A stretch of 64,000 nucleotides of DNA from an uncultured Myxococcales bacterium. Lineage in GTDB: Bacteria; Myxococcota; Myxococcia; Myxococcales; Myxococcaceae. The notes beneath the pieces are model-generated. The model was not told the DNA's origin. It worked only from the letters and a program-made list of their open reading frames with translations, and did not search any database. Both the position numbers and the translations under genes were made by a program. The stretch lies in NCBI GenBank assembly GCA_937980205.1, contig CALJKW010000016.1:310001-374000 (forward strand). Reading direction: 5' to 3'. Of the stretch, positions 1 through 7,890 are shown piece after piece. The stretch's first letter is position 1, and each line of letters begins with the position of its first letter.

Positions 1-1
1 C

Positions 2-739
2 GCGTGCGCGCAGGGCGCCCGCCTCGCGTACCTCGGCGCCGGCCTCGTCGGCGCCGGCGTCGGCTTCGCGAGCTCGGCGGTCTGGCAGTTCTACAACTGG
101 ATGAGCGAGCGGACCGCGTACTTCGGGATCGCGACGTCCATCATGGGCGGCATGTTCGGCGCGGGCCTCACGAACCTCATCGTCAACGACCCGAGCGCGA
201 CGTCGTGGGGCGCCTGGGCGGGCGCGCTCGCCGGAGCCTGGCTGCTCGCAGTCATCGGCGGCGGCGACCTGCCGATGAACAAGGGCATCCTGCTGGTGTC
301 CGGCGGCTATTGGGCGCTGTTCTTCACCGGCATGATCGTGGCCATCGTCGCCACGACGAACAAGAACGTCGGAGACACCAGACCCGGCATCGACGCGATG
401 CTGATGGCGCCCGCACTCGGCGCCGGCGCGATGGCGCTGGCGCTGCTCAAGTTCAACCCGAGCTCGGCGCAGGTGCTGCGCGCGGATCTGTTCGGCACCG
501 CCGCGGGTCTCGCGGTGCTGCTCATCTCGGGCCTCGTGCTCGGGCCGAACTTCGCGCACCCGGTGCCGTACATCCTCTCGGGCGTCGCCGCCGCCGGAGC
601 CATCGCGACGGTCAGCCTGCTCTGGGCCGAGGCCGCGGAGAACCCGTCGCCGGTCGACACGCAGTCGCTGACGCCGGGCACCGCGCCGTCGCAGACGCCG
701 GCTCCGGCGCCGAAGCCGAAGTACAAGGGCGTCTGGTAG
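2..739 (+). CDS. Integral membrane protein, 5' end cut by the window edge
   Basis: The reading frame is open from base 2 to the TAG at 737-739, so the start lies outside the window and 245 residues are visible. The protein is Ala/Gly/Leu-rich and shows about six hydrophobic stretches separated by short loops, with no charged catalytic motif, followed by a Pro/Ala/Lys-rich tail of about 30 residues. This looks like a polytopic inner-membrane protein. I recognise no family. It ends four bases before the convergent gene at 743-1357. An internal ATG at 101 could start a shorter product, but the coding pattern upstream of it (small hydrophobic residues) argues for a truncated gene. Confidence 0.6.
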   Translation, partial: ACAQGARLAYLGAGLVGAGVGFASSAVWQFYNWMSERTAYFGIATSIMGGMFGAGLTNLIVNDPSATSWGAWAGALAGAWLLAVIGGGDLPMNKGILLVSGGYWALFFTGMIVAIVATTNKNVGDTRPGIDAMLMAPALGAGAMALALLKFNPSSAQVLRADLFGTAAGLAVLLISGLVLGPNFAHPVPYILSGVAAAGAIATVSLLWAEAAENPSPVDTQSLTPGTAPSQTPAPAPKPKYKGVW

Positions 740-742
740 CGC

Positions 743-1357
743 TCACATCCCGTAGCCGACGAGCAGGCTCGGCCAGATCGTCGAGCCGGTGACGGACGGG
801 TAGAAGTTCAGCCGGAACTCGAAGCGGAGCATCGCGAGCGGCAAGCCCGCGAGCGTGCCGACGAGCACGAGCGGCCAGGTGATGTCCTCCATCCAGTCGG
901 CCCAGCTGTGGTTGGGGCCCCAGGAGCCGCCGTCGGCGAAGGCGTTGCCGCCGAGGCCGATGCCGAGGTGAAAGACCTCGGTGGCGGGGCGGCCGAGCCA
1001 CGCGGCGCCGCCGCCGGCGCCGAGCCAGAGCACCGCCCACGGCACGAGCAGGCCGCCCTGCGGCGCGAGCATGAGCTCGAGGCGGACCTCGGCGCCGAAG
1101 GCTCCGACGCCGCGGTCGACGCCGATCTCGCCCTCGAACAGGAAGGCGATGGCGGGGGTGATGTACTTCGGGTTGAGGTTCCGGTCCGGCGGAGCGATGA
1201 GCGCGAAGCGCGGGCCGAGGGCGAGGTTGACGCCGCGGTTGGCGCCGAAGCGGAACGAGGTGCCGGCCGCGACGCCCCAGCGCGAGGTCGGAGCGGGCGG
1301 CTTGTGCGCCTGCTCTTCGAAGACGGAGAGCGTCGTCAGTGCCAGGGCGAGCAGCAC
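743..1357 (-). CDS. Secreted hypothetical protein, probably outer-membrane
   Basis: A 204-residue protein with a short N-terminal hydrophobic segment that could be a signal peptide, although it lacks the usual leading basic residues. The body alternates Gly/aromatic-rich strands (for example LALGPRFALIAP and AIAFLFEGEIGV), a pattern often seen in small outer-membrane beta-barrels, and ends in hydrophobic segments near residues 165-204. No enzyme motif is visible and I do not recognise the family. It is transcribed away from the PDZ protein gene at 1463, leaving about 105 bases for both promoters. The start is the only ATG before a stop in this frame. Confidence 0.55.
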   Translation of the reverse strand: MLLALALTTLSVFEEQAHKPPAPTSRWGVAAGTSFRFGANRGVNLALGPRFALIAPPDRNLNPKYITPAIAFLFEGEIGVDRGVGAFGAEVRLELMLAPQGGLLVPWAVLWLGAGGGAAWLGRPATEVFHLGIGLGGNAFADGGSWGPNHSWADWMEDITWPLVLVGTLAGLPLAMLRFEFRLNFYPSVTGSTIWPSLLVGYGM

Positions 1358-1462
1358 GGTTCTCTAAAGTGACAGTTTGTCTAAAGGCGGGGAAGGGCGG
1401 CGGCGACAACGTTGCGGGATCGTTCAGGCCGCGCTGGCACCCGCGTTGCTCAACGAGCCGCC

Positions 1463-2005
1463 ATGCGTTGGGCACTTCAATGGCTCTCGGGTTGGTTGTT
1501 CCTGCTCTGGGCGATTCACGAGGCGGGGCAGCGTCCCGCGCGGGAGGCGCACGAACCCGCCGCCGTCGCTTCGCACGTGGAGGAGCCGCGCTCCGCGGAG
1601 GCGTCGCCGGCCCCCGAAGAGACGACCTACGATGACCCTGTTCGCTGTGGCGTGCGGCGCACGTGCCTCGCTGCTCGAGAGCTCTCGCCGGAGGTCTTCG
1701 AGATCACCGCGCTGCAGGTGGGTCGCAACGACTGCGGCCGGCTGGTGCCGGCGTTCCACAACGGGCGGCCCATCGGGCTCAAGCTGTTCTCCCCACCCCC
1801 GAGCCTGGGGTTGCAGAGCGGCGACACGGTGCTCGCCGTGAACGGGCAGCGGCTCACGACGCCGGACGAGGCGCTCGCCGTCTACGCGACGCTCGCACGT
1901 ACCCGGCGCTTCGAGGTGGACCTCGAGCGTGACGGCCTCCTGTTGAAGAGGACGTACGTGCTCTCCGAGCGCCTCAACGCCCTGCTCGACCAGGCGGTGT
2001 ACTGA
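1463..2005 (+). CDS. Membrane-anchored PDZ-domain protein (GspC-like)
   Basis: 180 residues from the ATG at 1463. There is one N-terminal membrane segment (WALQWLSGWLFLLWAI), then an Ala/Pro/Glu-rich linker, then a compact domain that ends in a PDZ fold: LGLQSGDTVLAVNGQRLTTPDEAL is the carboxylate-loop and ligand-groove region, followed by an expected strand near LERDGLLLKRTYVL. A single anchor plus periplasmic PDZ is the layout of GspC of type II secretion and of some site-2-protease helpers. No other gsp genes are nearby, so its partner is unknown. An upstream in-frame start at 1412 would add 17 basic residues before the membrane segment and is less likely. Confidence 0.55.
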   Translation: MRWALQWLSGWLFLLWAIHEAGQRPAREAHEPAAVASHVEEPRSAEASPAPEETTYDDPVRCGVRRTCLAARELSPEVFEITALQVGRNDCGRLVPAFHNGRPIGLKLFSPPPSLGLQSGDTVLAVNGQRLTTPDEALAVYATLARTRRFEVDLERDGLLLKRTYVLSERLNALLDQAVY

Positions 2006-2014
2006 AGGCGACGG

Positions 2015-3343
2015 TCAGGCCGCGGCGCGGGGCCGTGACGAATCGCCGGTCCACGTCGCGGTCTTCCCGCCGACGACGTACAGGACCTCGGCAGGCACCT
2101 TGCGATCGACGGCGAGCTTCGCGGCCTCGATGAGCACCGGCATGAACATCGAAGGCCGCAGCCAGCCGGTCTTCGGCGCGACGCCGGTCATCATCTTTCC
2201 CCACTCGTACAGAATCTTGGAGCCCTTCTTCTGCATCACGCGCGCAGAGGCCTCCACGAAGATGGGGAACCGCGTGTAGACCTTCGCCATCATGGCGGAG
2301 AACCAGAAGTCGTGGCCGAACTGCTTCATCCAGCGGGCCTCGTAGCGCTTGAGGCGCTTCTCGCTGAGGTCGCCGATCTCGAGCGCCGAGATGAGCTCCT
2401 CGGCCGCGAGCCAGCCGCCGTCCATCGCGGTGTGAATGCCTTCGCCGGTGAGCGGGTCGATGTGGCCGGCCGCGTCGCCGATCACCAGCATCTGCTCGTG
2501 GTAGCTCTTCACCTTCGCGCCCAGGCGCAGCGGAGCGCCCTTCATCTTCTCGACGACCGCGTTCGGGCCGACGGCCTTCGAGATGAGCGGGTGCTCGCGC
2601 AAGAGCTTCTCGTGGATCTCGCGCAGGTCCTCGGTCTTCGCGTTGCCGCCGGGGATGATGTACACGCAGAAGTTGACGTCGCCGTCGCCTTCCTTGAACA
2701 GCGCGCAGTAACCGGGGATCAGCTCGGTCGTGTAGAACGCGACGCCGTCGGCCTCGAAGTTGTGCGTGCCGGCCTTCACGTACGCGCGGCTGCAGATGCC
2801 GTCGGGCTGCGGGATGTCGTGGCCGAGCGTCTGCAGCACGTGGCTGTGCGCTCCGTCGGCGGCGACGAACGCGCGCGCCTCGAACGTCGTCGGCGTGCCT
2901 TCGGCGCTCACCTGAATCGTCCAGATCTTGCGCGCCTTGTCGAGCGTCGCGCCGGTGAACGTGTGGTGCTCGCGCAGGTCGGCGCCCGCGCGCTTCGCGG
3001 CCGCCGCCATCTTCTCGTCGAGGTCCATGCGCTTGACGGCGATCACCAGCTTCTGGCCGAACGAGTGCTGCGAGTCGCCGACGAAGCCGCGGCCGGACGG
3101 CGCGACGAGGCCGCCGAGCAGCGACCAGTTGCCCTTCTTCTCGGCCTCGAGCTCCTGCAGCACGCCCATCTTCGCCATGTGGTTCTGGGCGTTCAGACAC
3201 ACCGCGTCGCCGCAGATCTTGTCGCGGGGGAACTTTCGCTTCTCGAGCAGCAGCACGCGCTTGCCTGCCTTCGCGAGGTACCACGCACACGTCGCTCCAC
3301 TCGGGCCGGCGCCCACGATGCACACGTCGAAGATTTCGCTCAT
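2015..3343 (-). CDS. Geranylgeranyl-reductase-family FAD-dependent oxidoreductase
   Basis: 442 residues. The N-terminus carries the FAD Rossmann motif VGAGPSGATCAWYLAKAG with the acidic end of strand 2 (LLLEKRKFPRDKICGD). The KxCGD element is typical of the geranylgeranyl reductase / digeranylglycerophospholipid reductase branch of the PHBH-type monooxygenases. A second FAD motif, VIGDAAGHIDPLTGEGI, is present near residue 300. Such enzymes saturate isoprenoid chains (chlorophyll side chain, archaeal lipids, menaquinone) or oxidise aromatic substrates; the substrate here cannot be read from sequence. The start at 3343 is supported by a strong AAGGAGAGGG ribosome-binding site just upstream; longer in-frame starts lack one. 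It stands alone on this strand. Confidence 0.8.
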   Translation of the reverse strand: MSEIFDVCIVGAGPSGATCAWYLAKAGKRVLLLEKRKFPRDKICGDAVCLNAQNHMAKMGVLQELEAEKKGNWSLLGGLVAPSGRGFVGDSQHSFGQKLVIAVKRMDLDEKMAAAAKRAGADLREHHTFTGATLDKARKIWTIQVSAEGTPTTFEARAFVAADGAHSHVLQTLGHDIPQPDGICSRAYVKAGTHNFEADGVAFYTTELIPGYCALFKEGDGDVNFCVYIIPGGNAKTEDLREIHEKLLREHPLISKAVGPNAVVEKMKGAPLRLGAKVKSYHEQMLVIGDAAGHIDPLTGEGIHTAMDGGWLAAEELISALEIGDLSEKRLKRYEARWMKQFGHDFWFSAMMAKVYTRFPIFVEASARVMQKKGSKILYEWGKMMTGVAPKTGWLRPSMFMPVLIEAAKLAVDRKVPAEVLYVVGGKTATWTGDSSRPRAAA

Positions 3344-3432
3344 TCCCTCTCCTTGAAAAGCGGACGCCGACCTACGCGTAACAGGCTTGCAACGCAAGGG
3401 GGAGGGCGGGAGTCTAGGAGCCCAACAGGCCC

Positions 3433-3729
3433 ATGAAGCGGCGGCGCAAAGACAGCGCGAAGTCGTTACTCTACAAGGTGGTGGAGATCTCGAACGTGGA
3501 CGAGGCCAGCCTCGAGCGCACGGTGAACGAATGGGTCCGCAAAGGGTGGACCCTGGACGGAGTCCAGTTCGCGATGCGCGAGTCCAGCAAGCGGCCGTCG
3601 ATGGCGTTCGTCTTCTTCACGCGCATGGGCGAGGCGACCGAGCTGTCCGTGGCGGCTCCTCCGCCGGTCGAGCGCGAGAGCGCGTGGGAGCGGCTGCGCA
3701 AGCTCGCCGAAGGCGGTGACGAGCCATGA
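3433..3729 (+). CDS. Small DUF4177-like protein
   Basis: 98 residues beginning with a very basic segment (MKRRRKDSAK). The central part, YKVVEISNVDEASLERTVNE followed by GWTLDGVQF, has the look of the DUF4177 family: small proteins with a YKVV strand, a helix and a GW turn. Function is unknown for that family. The stop overlaps the ATG of the RDD gene in ATGA, so the two are translationally coupled and probably act on the same membrane process. Confidence 0.55.
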   Translation: MKRRRKDSAKSLLYKVVEISNVDEASLERTVNEWVRKGWTLDGVQFAMRESSKRPSMAFVFFTRMGEATELSVAAPPPVERESAWERLRKLAEGGDEP

Positions 3730-4265
3730 GCCTCAAGCTCGTCAGACCCGGTGACCCGAAGTGGGACTACCCGAAGGCCTCGATGTGGCTGCGCGGCGGC
3801 GCGCGCCTCGTCGACATCGGCATCGCGTGGCTGCTCTACGCGTCGACGGGCCCGGCCGGCATCGTGATGGCGCTGCTCTACATCCTCTTCGCCGACGCGA
3901 TGATCTACGGGCAGAGCCTCGGCAAGAAGCTCTTCGGGGTGAAGGCCATCTTCCTCCCGACGCGCAGCGTCGTGCGCCACCGCGACAGCGTGCTGCGCAA
4001 CGCGCCGTTCGGGCTCGTCGTCATCCTGGCCATGATGCCCGACCTCGGCTTCAAGGCGTTCATCGGCGGCACCATCGTCATCGGTGGCATCGAGGCCTTC
4101 CGCGCGTGGAGAGATCCGCAGGGCCTGAGGCTCGGCGATCTCTGGGCGCAGACGCAGGTGATCGACGGCAAAGAGCCGGCAGCGCAGGCCGACGCGATTC
4201 CGCGCCAGGCCGAGGAAGAGGCCCGCGCGACTGGACGCGCGAACAAAGACGCGCCCGAGAGCTGA
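3726..4265 (+). CDS. RDD-family membrane protein
   Basis: 179 residues. It matches the RDD layout: an Arg at the start of the first membrane helix followed by ARLVDIGIAWLLY, a second helix, the GQSLGKKLFGVKAI turn, another pair of hydrophobic segments and a closing D-P-x-G-L-R-L-G-D-L turn. RDD proteins are small multi-pass inner-membrane proteins; some act as Na+(Li+)/H+ antiporters, most have no assigned role. The C-terminus is a short Ala/Glu-rich cytosolic tail. It starts inside the stop of the DUF4177-like gene and its own stop overlaps the ATG of the ATP-grasp gene (TGATG), so 3433-6391 looks like one operon. Confidence 0.75.
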   Translation: MSLKLVRPGDPKWDYPKASMWLRGGARLVDIGIAWLLYASTGPAGIVMALLYILFADAMIYGQSLGKKLFGVKAIFLPTRSVVRHRDSVLRNAPFGLVVILAMMPDLGFKAFIGGTIVIGGIEAFRAWRDPQGLRLGDLWAQTQVIDGKEPAAQADAIPRQAEEEARATGRANKDAPES

Positions 4266-6391
4266 TGCGCATCGCGCTCACCCACAACCTCCGTCTGTCG
4301 GACGCCGAGGAAGAAGCCGAGTTCGACACCGAAGAGACGGTGAACGCGCTCGCGCAGGCCATCGAGCGGCTCGGCCACCGGCTCGAGCGCTTCGAGGTCA
4401 GCGGCCCGGCGTCGCGCACCGTCTCGCAGCTCGAGGCGTACTCACCCGATCTCATCTTCAACACGGCCGAAGGTCGCCGCGGCCGCTTCCGCGAGGCGTT
4501 CTACCCGGCGCTCTTCGACGAGCTCGGCATCCCGTACACCGGCTCGGATGCGTACGCGCTCGCCGTCACGCTCGACAAGCAGCTCACCAAGATGATCTTG
4601 CGCGAGCACGGCGTGCGGACGCCGGGCTGGCAGTTCATCGAGCGCTTCTCGGACCTGAAGCCCGAGGCCCTGCACTTCCCGCTGATGGTGAAGCCGAACT
4701 TCGAGGGCTCCTCGAAGGGCATCACGCAGGACTCGATCGCCGAGAACGTCGAAGACCTGAAGGTGAAGGTGAAGCGCGCGCTCGAGGCGTACCCGGCGGG
4801 CATCCTCGTCGAGGAGTTCATCACCGGCCGCGACCTCACCGTGCCGTTCCTGCAGGCCGTCGAGAACGACTTCGGCGGAGTGCTGGCGCCCTGCGAATAC
4901 GTCATCGACCCCAAGAAGGCCGGCGAGCGGAAGTACCGCATCTACGACTACGAGCTGAAGACGAAGCTCGACGGCGCGGTGAGCGTGAAGGCTCCGGCGG
5001 TCATCCCGGACGAGATGAGCGACCGCGTGCGCACGACGGCGAAGGCGGTCTTCGACCAGCTCGACATCCGCGATCTCGGCCGCATCGACTTCCGCCTGTC
5101 CGACGCGGGCGTCCCGTACTTCCTCGAGATCAACGCGCTCCCGTCGCTCGAGCCCGGGGCGGGCATCTACGCCGCCGGCGCGCTCGAGGGCCTGCACTTC
5201 GACGGCGTCATCGGCGCGGTCATCGAGAGCGCGGCGCGCCGCTACAAGATCAAGGACGCCGGCCGCTCGAGCCGCCGCCCCACGCGCAAGGGCCCGCTGC
5301 GCGTCGGCTTCACGTTCAACGTGAAGCGCATCAAGCCCACACACGACGCGTCGGAAGACTCGCACGCCGAGTACGACAGCCCGGCGACGCTGCAGGCCAT
5401 TCGCGAGGCGATCGCGAGCTGGGGCCACGAGGTCGTCGATCTCGAGGCGACGCCCGAGCTGCCGGCGCTGCTCTCGACCAGCTCGGTCGACGTCGTCTTC
5501 AACATCGCCGAGGGCTTCCGCGGCCGCAACCGCGAGGCCCAGGTGCCGGCGCTGCTCGAGCTGCTCGACATCCCGTACACCGGCTCGGACCCCGCCACGC
5601 TCTCGCTCGCGCTCGACAAGGCGCTCGCGAAGAAGATCGTCCGGCAGGCCGGCATTCACACACCGAACTTCCAGTTGATGACCACCGGCAAGGAGCGGCT
5701 CGACAAGCAATTCGAGAAGTGGCCGCTGATGGTGAAGCCGGTCGCCGAGGGCTCTTCGAAGGGCGTGCTCAAGAAGAGCGTCTGCAACAACGAGCCCGAG
5801 CTGCGCGAGGTCGTGCGCGAGATGGTCACGAAGTACCAGCAGCCGGCGCTGGTCGAAGAGTTCATCGGCGGCCGCGAGTTCACCGTCGGCCTGCTCGGCG
5901 AGCGCCGCCCCAAGGTGCTCGCGCCGATGGAGATCGTCTTCACCGACAAGTCCGACAAGACGCCCATCTACAAGTTCGAGGACAAGCTCGAGGAGAACGA
6001 CCGCATCAAGTACGAGGTGCCGGCCAGGCTCGACCCGAAGCAGCTCGACACGCTGAAGGCCGCCGCCCGCGTCGCGTTCATGGCGCTGGGCGCCCGCGAC
6101 GTCGCCCGCCTCGACTTCCGCATGGACGACAAGGGGCGCTTCTACTTCCTCGAGTGCAACCCGCTGCCCGGGCTCACGCCTGGGTGGAGCGATCTCGTGC
6201 TCATCGCCCAGGGCGAGGGCATGGACTACCGCACGCTCATCAGTGAAATCCTGAGCGGAGCGATCCGCCGCTACAAGGAGCGCGAGGCCGGAAAACGCAG
6301 CGCGGCGGAGCGGAGCCTCCAGAACGGGAAGCCCACTCCGCCGCCGCCGCAGCCGTCTGCGCCTGAGCCGAAGGGCGCTGACGCGAGCTGA
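4265..6391 (+). CDS. Tandem-fused D-Ala-D-Ala-ligase-like ATP-grasp protein
   Basis: 708 residues made of two copies of a D-alanine-D-alanine-ligase-type unit joined head to tail, roughly residues 1-325 and 350-690. Each copy has the N-terminal pre-ATP-grasp motif (FNTAEGRRGRFREAFYPAL and FNIAEGFRGRNREAQVPALL), the IPYTGSD turn, an ATP-grasp lysine segment (PLMVKPNFEGSSKG and PLMVKPVAEGSSKG) and the C-terminal magnesium box: DFRLSDAGVPYFLEINALP and DFRMDDKGRFYFLECNPLP. Asp, Glu and Asn ligands are kept in both, so both sites may be active. Family members ligate amino acids through acyl-phosphates. Canonical Ddl is about 300-360 residues, so this is a genuine duplication-fusion. The C-terminal 30 residues are a Lys/Pro-rich tail. 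The amino-acid substrates are unknown. Confidence 0.8.
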   Translation: MRIALTHNLRLSDAEEEAEFDTEETVNALAQAIERLGHRLERFEVSGPASRTVSQLEAYSPDLIFNTAEGRRGRFREAFYPALFDELGIPYTGSDAYALAVTLDKQLTKMILREHGVRTPGWQFIERFSDLKPEALHFPLMVKPNFEGSSKGITQDSIAENVEDLKVKVKRALEAYPAGILVEEFITGRDLTVPFLQAVENDFGGVLAPCEYVIDPKKAGERKYRIYDYELKTKLDGAVSVKAPAVIPDEMSDRVRTTAKAVFDQLDIRDLGRIDFRLSDAGVPYFLEINALPSLEPGAGIYAAGALEGLHFDGVIGAVIESAARRYKIKDAGRSSRRPTRKGPLRVGFTFNVKRIKPTHDASEDSHAEYDSPATLQAIREAIASWGHEVVDLEATPELPALLSTSSVDVVFNIAEGFRGRNREAQVPALLELLDIPYTGSDPATLSLALDKALAKKIVRQAGIHTPNFQLMTTGKERLDKQFEKWPLMVKPVAEGSSKGVLKKSVCNNEPELREVVREMVTKYQQPALVEEFIGGREFTVGLLGERRPKVLAPMEIVFTDKSDKTPIYKFEDKLEENDRIKYEVPARLDPKQLDTLKAAARVAFMALGARDVARLDFRMDDKGRFYFLECNPLPGLTPGWSDLVLIAQGEGMDYRTLISEILSGAIRRYKEREAGKRSAAERSLQNGKPTPPPPQPSAPEPKGADAS

Positions 6392-6599
6392 GGTGGCTCG
6401 CGAAGAGCCGGGGACGTTTTTTTCGTGAACGGTGACGACTCGACGGGCCCGGGTTCGTTCACCGGGACGTTGGCGTTGACGCTTGCGGGGACGCGGAACA
6501 CTCGTGCGTTCCCCTCCACGTTTCCCTTCCCGTTCCGGTGAACGCGCCCGGGCCCGTCGAGCCCTCCACGTCCGCGTCAGCGTGCCCCGTCTTTTCGAT
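6392..6599. repeat. Convergent intergenic spacer with long imperfect inverted repeat
   Basis: This 208-base spacer between two convergent genes holds an inverted repeat: arm 6439-6468 (CTCGACGGGCCCGGG followed by TTCGTTCACCGGGAC) and arm 6532-6561, which matches it as reverse complement at 27 of 30 positions. The 63-base centre is made of degenerate GGGACG/GGAACG-type short units. A T-run (TTTTTTT) at about 6417-6423 just after the upstream gene could assist termination. No reading frame of interest is present. It looks like a repeat-derived palindrome that may also serve as a two-way terminator. Confidence 0.6.
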
Positions 6600-7796
6600 T
6601 CACTCGCACTCCAGCTTCACGACGTACTTGTTCAGGTTCTGCGCGGACACGTAGATGTCCTTGCTCGCGTCCATCGTGATCCACGCCGAGAGACCGGCGG
6701 TGAGCACCTGGCTGCGCGCGACGATCTCGGTCTTGTCGGCGCTGTGTGCGACCTTCGGGTCGTACCCGCTCGAGAAGTCGAGGCCCGGCTGGTACTTGCC
6801 CGCGAGCGGCGCGCTGACCTTGCCCGCGGTGTCGATGCGGAACACCTGCCCGTTGAAGAACACGTAGAGCGCCGTGCCGTCGGTGGTGATGCCGCCGACC
6901 GTCTTCGAGTCGCTCGACGAGCCTCCGAAGATGTCCGCCCGGCCCTTGAACAGCTCCGTCTTCATTCCGGCCGCGTCGTACGAGCTCAGGAACACGTCGT
7001 TGCCGTCGATGCCGTAGACGAACAGCTTGCCGTCGAGGAACGCCTGCGAGACCACCGCCGCGCCGCCCGGCGTGATGCTCGGCACGAACTTCGAGACCGT
7101 GTGCATCGCGTCGTTCGCGATCTTGCGGATGCTGTTGTTGCCCTGGTCCCACACGTAGACGTTGTCGCTGCCGTCGACCGCCATGCGCTCGGGCAGGCGG
7201 AACTTCGCCATCGCGCCCGGCCCGTCGGTGTCGCCCTGGTTCGGCACGCTCGCCGGCGTGATGCCCGTCGTGTCGACCGACGTGCCCGCCCAGAAGCCGA
7301 CCGTGCAGCCCGCGCCGAGCGGATCCGTCATCTTCAGCACCGCGTTCGCGGTCTGATCGCTGATGAACAGCGAGCCGTCGCTCGCGAGCGCGATGTGGAA
7401 GATGTTCGCGAAGCGCGCCTGGGCGCAGGCGCCGGACTTGAGCTCCTGGCCGCCCGACTCGCTGCCCGCGATGCGGCGGAGGATCTTGTCGCCCAGGTTC
7501 GCGCGCCAGATCTCCCGGCCGTTGTGCGTGATGAGCTGACCGTTCGAGAACACGATCTGCCGGTACAGGAAGGGCGGATCTTCGAGCAGGCCCGTGCCGT
7601 CGGCCGGCCGCGCCATCGGATCGTTGTGAAGCGGGTTGCCCGCGAAGAGCGTGCCCTGCGTGCACGTGAAGCCGCCGGACGAGCCTCCGCTGCCTCCGGA
7701 GCCGCCGCCGCTTCCGCCTCCGCTACCGCCGCCACCCGGCATTTCGCCGCACGCGAGGAACGACATGACCACTGCAGACAAGGTGAGTGTGCGCAT
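6600..7796 (-). CDS. Lipoprotein with NHL/beta-propeller-like body
   Basis: 398 residues. The start at 7796 gives a type II signal peptide: MRTLTLSAVVMSFLAC with lipobox FLAC, then a Gly/Ser-only linker of about 20 residues (GGGSGGGSGGG type) before the folded part. The body shows repeating blade-like units with D-x-S-x-x-x-Y/L-x-W/S-D and repeated I-R-K-I / L-K-M endings (for example AVDGSDNVYVWDQGNNSIRK), as in NHL-repeat propellers. Such surface lipoproteins in myxobacteria are numerous and mostly uncharacterised. It is the downstream neighbour of the FHA/PEGA kinase gene, with a 94-base gap, and could be co-transcribed. Confidence 0.65.
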   Translation of the reverse strand: MRTLTLSAVVMSFLACGEMPGGGGSGGGSGGGSGGSGGSSGGFTCTQGTLFAGNPLHNDPMARPADGTGLLEDPPFLYRQIVFSNGQLITHNGREIWRANLGDKILRRIAGSESGGQELKSGACAQARFANIFHIALASDGSLFISDQTANAVLKMTDPLGAGCTVGFWAGTSVDTTGITPASVPNQGDTDGPGAMAKFRLPERMAVDGSDNVYVWDQGNNSIRKIANDAMHTVSKFVPSITPGGAAVVSQAFLDGKLFVYGIDGNDVFLSSYDAAGMKTELFKGRADIFGGSSSDSKTVGGITTDGTALYVFFNGQVFRIDTAGKVSAPLAGKYQPGLDFSSGYDPKVAHSADKTEIVARSQVLTAGLSAWITMDASKDIYVSAQNLNKYVVKLECE

Positions 7797-7890
7797 TGTG
7801 CGGGCCCTCTTCAGCAACCTCTGCGCCAGCTTCGCCTGCGTCGCATCCGCGGGTTGGCGGGGCGGGGCAGCGAGTGTCACGTGACGGCAG

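Noticed and set aside
1358..1462. Direct repeat TCTAAAG (two copies) as a regulator site
   Set aside because: Only seven bases and two copies, with no symmetry; could be chance.
7680..7742. Gly/Ser codon repeat in the lipoprotein at 6600-7796 as a mobile or slippage repeat
   Set aside because: It is a common flexible linker after lipoboxes; unit copies are degenerate and in frame.
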